From Sphingobacterium sp. UBA2700 (GTDB lineage: Bacteria; Bacteroidota; Bacteroidia; Sphingobacteriales; Sphingobacteriaceae), in NCBI GenBank assembly GCA_002354335.1, contig DELI01000011.1, positions 1 to 8,720 of the forward strand: a stretch of 8,720 nt of DNA, read 5' to 3'. A program made the translations under genes and the position numbers. Shown here in pieces: positions 6,010-8,720 of the stretch. Below the pieces are notes generated by a model that searched no databases, was not told the DNA's origin, and saw nothing but the letters and a program-made list of their open reading frames with translations. Position 1 is the stretch's first letter, and each line of letters opens with the position of its first letter.

Positions 6010-8490
6010 CTAGTAAGGATCAACATCAATCTGCACGCGTACTCCTTTGTTCTTTTTGTCGAGTTCGAAGTGCAGGATGGCTTGTCGAATGAGTTCCTTT
6101 ACTTTGACGATGGAGATATCTTTGCGTTCGATTTTGAGGGTGATGGTTTGGATAAAATTATTGCGCACTCTGGCGACCAAAGGAGGTTCCGGCCCTAGCA
6201 CGCGCTGTCCGAGGGTCTGTCTCAATAGGGATGCTAAATGACTTGCTGCGGCATGCACCAAATCTTTATCGGGATGCTTGACATCCAATTTAATTAGTCT
6301 ATAGAACGGAGGATATTGATAGTTTTTACGCTCGGTAACTTCCGTCATAAACATATCCTCGTAATCGTGGTTCCTTACTTGCTCCAGGATACGGTGATTC
6401 GGGGTATACGTTTGGATGATTACGGTACCTTCCGCTTGGCGGCGTCCTGCGCGGCCCGCAACCTGCGAGAATAAAGAGAATGCTCGTTCGTATGCTCTGA
6501 AGTCGGGGAAGTTGATCATCCCATCGGCATTGATGATACCGATTAGGCTGACGTTTCCAAAATCTAAACCCTTCGTAATCATCTGCGTTCCGATCAACAC
6601 ATCAAATTCCTGATTATCAAATGCCGATATCACGCGGTCGAAACCATATTTTCCTTTCGTAGAATCCAGATCGAGACGCCCTATCCGCAAATCCGGCATT
6701 AGCAACTCCAGTTCCTCTTCTACCCTTTCCGTACCGAATCCCTTGCTCTGCATATTCGGCATCCCACAGGCCGGACACACATTCAACGTGTCTTCCGAGA
6801 AGCCGCAATAATGACAATGCAACAGATTACTGGTTTTATGATAGGTTAAGCTGACATCGCAATTGACACATTTGGCTACATAACCACAGGTTCCACATTG
6901 CAGAAATGGAGTATGCCCTCTTCTATTTTGGAATAGGATAATTTGCTCTTTTCGTTCAATTGCCTCTTGGATCGCCGTCAACAATGCCTTGCTGAAGTAC
7001 GAGCTCATCTCATCTTTTCGAGAAGCCTCAGTAATATCGACAACCTGAATACTCGGCAATTTGGCGTCGCCAAAGCGTTCTAATAATTTGACTAATCCGT
7101 ATTTCCCCGCCTTAGCATTGTAGTAGGACTCTACAGAAGGCGTAGCAGACCCTAATAATACCTTTGCCTGATGCTGATGGGCTAGATAAATAGCCGTATC
7201 ACGCGCATGATATCTCGGCGCAGGATCATACTGCTTATAGGAATTTTCATGCTCCTCATCGACGATCAGCAAGCCCAAATCTTTGAATGGGAGGAAGATG
7301 GACGAACGCGCGCCAATGATAACCTGGAACTCGCCCTTGCGGACTTTATGCCATACCTCAGCACGCTCATTATCGTTGAATTTCGAGTGATAAACGCCTA
7401 GCTTATCCCCAAAGTGCAACTTCAAACGCTCTGTAATTTGCGCAGTCAGTGCAATTTCAGGCAATAGGTATAGCGCGTTCTTCCCTTGCGCAAGCGTTTC
7501 TTCGATTAATCGTATATAAAGTTGTGTTTTTCCAGAGGCCGTAACTCCATGCAATAACACCACATCTTTCTCATTGAAATAACTTTTGATTTCATCATAG
7601 GAGCTTTGCTGTGCCTCGCTGAATTTAAAATCGGGCGACAAAAGTATATCTGTGCCTTCAAAACGGCTAACGACTTTTTCTTCCACCTCCAGCACGCCCT
7701 TATCGATTAAGCCCGTAATCGCGGAGGCTCCGCAACCACTTGCTTCCATTAAATCCTGACGTGAGATATCCGACTTGGTCTTCCGAAGTTGGAAATAGGC
7801 TAAAATAGCGTCCTGTTGCTTCGGCGCTCTATTCAACTCATCCAGTAGCGCACGCTTGCTATCATCGTCAAAAAACACTTTCGATAGCTTCAGGAAAACC
7901 TTGGTCTTCGGCTTATATTTCTCTTTGATCTCTTCCGAAATCAAGATATAACCATGTTCAAATAAACTCCGCAACAGGGGGAAAACCGACTTCTGCCCTA
8001 GAATCTTCATCACATCATTGACAGACAGCTCCCCCGCGACATCTAAAGCATCCAATACCATATAGCCCTTATCGGATAATAAGGATCGATCCAAATCAGG
8101 ATTGTCGGATGCAACAATCTTAGTCTCCGACGCCATTTTCAGGGCAGCCGGCAAAGCCGCTTGCATCACATCCCCCGTATGGCACATGTAATAATCGGCC
8201 ATCCAATCCCATAGCTGTAGCTGCCGCTCATTGACGATCGGTTCATCATCAGCAACATCTAAAATATATTTCGCCTCGTATTTGGAAGGCGCTTCCTCCG
8301 TTATGGATTTCACAATGCCCGAATAAATCTTGTTCTTCCCGAACTGCACAATAACCCGCACACCGGTTTCCACCCTGTCGTTCAACTCGTATGGAACGCG
8401 ATAGGTATAGGTCTTTGCAATTGCCAAAGGCAATACGACTTCAACAAAAAGTGTTTTCCGGTTTCGGGGCAACAATTCCAATTCAGACAT
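6010..8490 (-). CDS. priA: Primosomal protein N', replication restart helicase PriA
   Basis: The 826-residue PriA is a 3'-to-5' superfamily 2 helicase that recognises stalled forks and D-loops and starts reloading of the replicative helicase. The N-terminal fork-binding domain (about 1-110, FVEVVLPLAIAKTYTYRVP) is followed by a winged-helix region. Helicase motifs are GVTASGKT (315-322, Walker A), LPEIALT (343-349), DEEH (411-414, Walker B), GSATPS (447-452), GFGTERVEEEL (584-594), GTQMITKGLDF (634-644) and QVAGRAGR (676-683). The zinc-binding insertion carries all eight cysteines as four CxxC pairs: 532/535, 541/544, 559/562 and 572/575. The C-terminal domain includes GPEPPLVARVRNNF from 766. 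The ATG at 8490 is chosen; an in-frame TTG at 8574 would add 28 poorly conserved residues running into repeat DNA. TATTTTTG (8495-8502) lies 4 nt before the ATG. Confidence 0.97.
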   Translation of the reverse strand: MSELELLPRNRKTLFVEVVLPLAIAKTYTYRVPYELNDRVETGVRVIVQFGKNKIYSGIVKSITEEAPSKYEAKYILDVADDEPIVNERQLQLWDWMADYYMCHTGDVMQAALPAALKMASETKIVASDNPDLDRSLLSDKGYMVLDALDVAGELSVNDVMKILGQKSVFPLLRSLFEHGYILISEEIKEKYKPKTKVFLKLSKVFFDDDSKRALLDELNRAPKQQDAILAYFQLRKTKSDISRQDLMEASGCGASAITGLIDKGVLEVEEKVVSRFEGTDILLSPDFKFSEAQQSSYDEIKSYFNEKDVVLLHGVTASGKTQLYIRLIEETLAQGKNALYLLPEIALTAQITERLKLHFGDKLGVYHSKFNDNERAEVWHKVRKGEFQVIIGARSSIFLPFKDLGLLIVDEEHENSYKQYDPAPRYHARDTAIYLAHQHQAKVLLGSATPSVESYYNAKAGKYGLVKLLERFGDAKLPSIQVVDITEASRKDEMSSYFSKALLTAIQEAIERKEQIILFQNRRGHTPFLQCGTCGYVAKCVNCDVSLTYHKTSNLLHCHYCGFSEDTLNVCPACGMPNMQSKGFGTERVEEELELLMPDLRIGRLDLDSTKGKYGFDRVISAFDNQEFDVLIGTQMITKGLDFGNVSLIGIINADGMINFPDFRAYERAFSLFSQVAGRAGRRQAEGTVIIQTYTPNHRILEQVRNHDYEDMFMTEVTERKNYQYPPFYRLIKLDVKHPDKDLVHAAASHLASLLRQTLGQRVLGPEPPLVARVRNNFIQTITLKIERKDISIVKVKELIRQAILHFELDKKNKGVRVQIDVDPY

Positions 8491-8494
8491 ACTA

Positions 8495-8502
8495 CAAAAA
8501 TA
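8495..8502 (-). promoter_or_regulatory. -7 element immediately before priA
   Basis: TATTTTTG matches TAnnTTTG exactly and ends 4 nt before the chosen ATG. No good TTTG element is found about 19-20 nt further upstream. The initiation site would fall at or next to the ATG, implying a leaderless or near-leaderless transcript. The same arrangement precedes pcm and, with one mismatch, mutS-like. Confidence 0.45.
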
Positions 8503-8574
8503 TAGAAATAAAGGATTATCAGGCTGTCTTTGTCTGATTAAATACGTACCTGCTTCTGGACATAGTTCTTGCAA

Positions 8575-8665
8575 AGCCCTTTCAGAACCCTTTCATAACC
8601 CTTTGATAACCCTTCTGGAGCGGGTTTGAATTGGGTAATCATTGGGTTTGAAAGGGGTTTGAATA
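8575..8665. repeat. 11-bp-period inverted array upstream of priA
   Basis: Four left units (AGCCCTTTCAG, AACCCTTTCAT, AACCCTTTGAT, AACCCTTCTGG; 8575-8618) are followed, after a three-base spacer, by four right units (GGGTTTGAATT, GGGTAATCATT, GGGTTTGAAAG, GGGTTTGAATA; 8622-8665). Every unit is exactly 11 bp. The right units are roughly the reverse complement of the left, so the halves can pair: about 31 of 43 positions by hand with one gap, over 8570-8612 and 8622-8663. The array starts 84 nt upstream of the priA ATG and its last unit overlaps the third heptamer array. It is non-coding. Confidence 0.75.
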
Positions 8666-8702
8666 GTAGTTAGTATATAGTAGTTAGTATTTAGACCTAG
8701 GT
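8664..8702 (+). repeat. Heptamer array, copy 3
   Basis: Units TAGTAGT, TAGTATA, TAGTAGT and TAGTATT run at 7-bp period into TAGACCTAGGT, so both the array and the GACCTAGGT tail of copy 1 are present. After that tail the sequence differs from copy 1, beginning TGTCTTGTCC. Unlike copies 1 and 2, it does not follow a gene stop inside the window; priA points away from it. Confidence 0.75.
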
Positions 8703-8720
8703 GTCTTGTCCTGACATAGG
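8702..8720 (+). mobile_element. Possible IS end entering from the right of the window
   Basis: TGTCTTGTCC followed by TGACATAGG begins where similarity between heptamer copies 1 and 3 stops. It resembles, in opposite orientation, bases 1-18 of the window (13 of 18 matches). A TG-first sequence abutting a conserved repeat tail fits an insertion-sequence terminus. No transposase can be seen because the window ends here, so this remains a weak inference. Confidence 0.3.

Noticed and set aside
6617..6817. 66-codon minus-strand frame inside priA
   Set aside because: It overlaps the zinc-binding region of priA in another frame and has no family resemblance.
8491..8574. 28-residue N-terminal extension of PriA from a TTG start
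   Set aside because: The extension crosses the -7 element and reaches into the 11-bp repeat DNA; the usual PriA N-terminus starts close to the ATG at 8490.
188..8702. CRISPR array interpretation of the heptamer and 11-mer repeats
   Set aside because: Units are 7 or 11 bp, contiguous and without unique spacers, and no cas genes are present.

Overview
The window reads as chromosomal DNA of a Bacteroidota bacterium, most likely Sphingobacteriaceae (Sphingobacterium or a close relative). The evidence is the moderate GC content, the lack of Shine-Dalgarno sequences before the starts, the several TAnnTTTG-type -7 promoter elements typical of the phylum, and gene families common there: a membrane-anchored MutS-like ATPase and a secreted DUF4886 protein. 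Species cannot be fixed from the sequence alone.

Seven intact genes fill most of the window. On the plus strand, 228-1292 encodes an Old Yellow Enzyme-type ene-reductase (YqjM-like). Converging on it from the minus strand are an acyl-CoA thioesterase (1300-1704), a membrane-embedded MutS-like ATPase (1733-3547) and protein-L-isoaspartate O-methyltransferase (pcm, 3619-4275). A divergent intergenic region (4276-4528) separates pcm from a plus-strand secreted SGNH-like DUF4886 protein (4529-5392). A small minus-strand cupin gene (5515-5856) follows, then minus-strand priA, the replication-restart helicase (6010-8490). The genes are mostly housekeeping or general metabolism and do not form one pathway. 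mutS-like and thioesterase lie 28 bp apart and could be partly cotranscribed, although the thioesterase has its own well-formed promoter. No tRNA, rRNA, CRISPR array, phage gene or complete insertion sequence is visible.

The unusual content lies between the genes. Three copies of a 7-bp-period array (TTAGTAN units ending in a GACCT tail) sit at 5390-5439, 5971-6005 and 8664-8702. The first two lie directly behind the stop codons of the DUF4886 gene and priA, in the sense orientation of each gene. They share a perfect 29-bp identity in inverted orientation that brackets the cupin gene. A related TCTAANN array lies just before the start codon of the ene-reductase (188-222). Upstream of priA, a different repeat of exact 11-bp period forms four units plus four inverted units (8575-8665) and abuts the third heptamer array. 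The two window ends carry similar TGTC-initiated sequences in opposite orientation that could be the outer ends of IS elements lying outside the window.

Three minus-strand genes (pcm, mutS-like, priA) have a TATTTTTR -7-like element only 4-6 nt before the ATG, which suggests leaderless or nearly leaderless messages. In two genes an apparent upstream TTG start coincides with a promoter -33 element, so I chose the downstream ATG.
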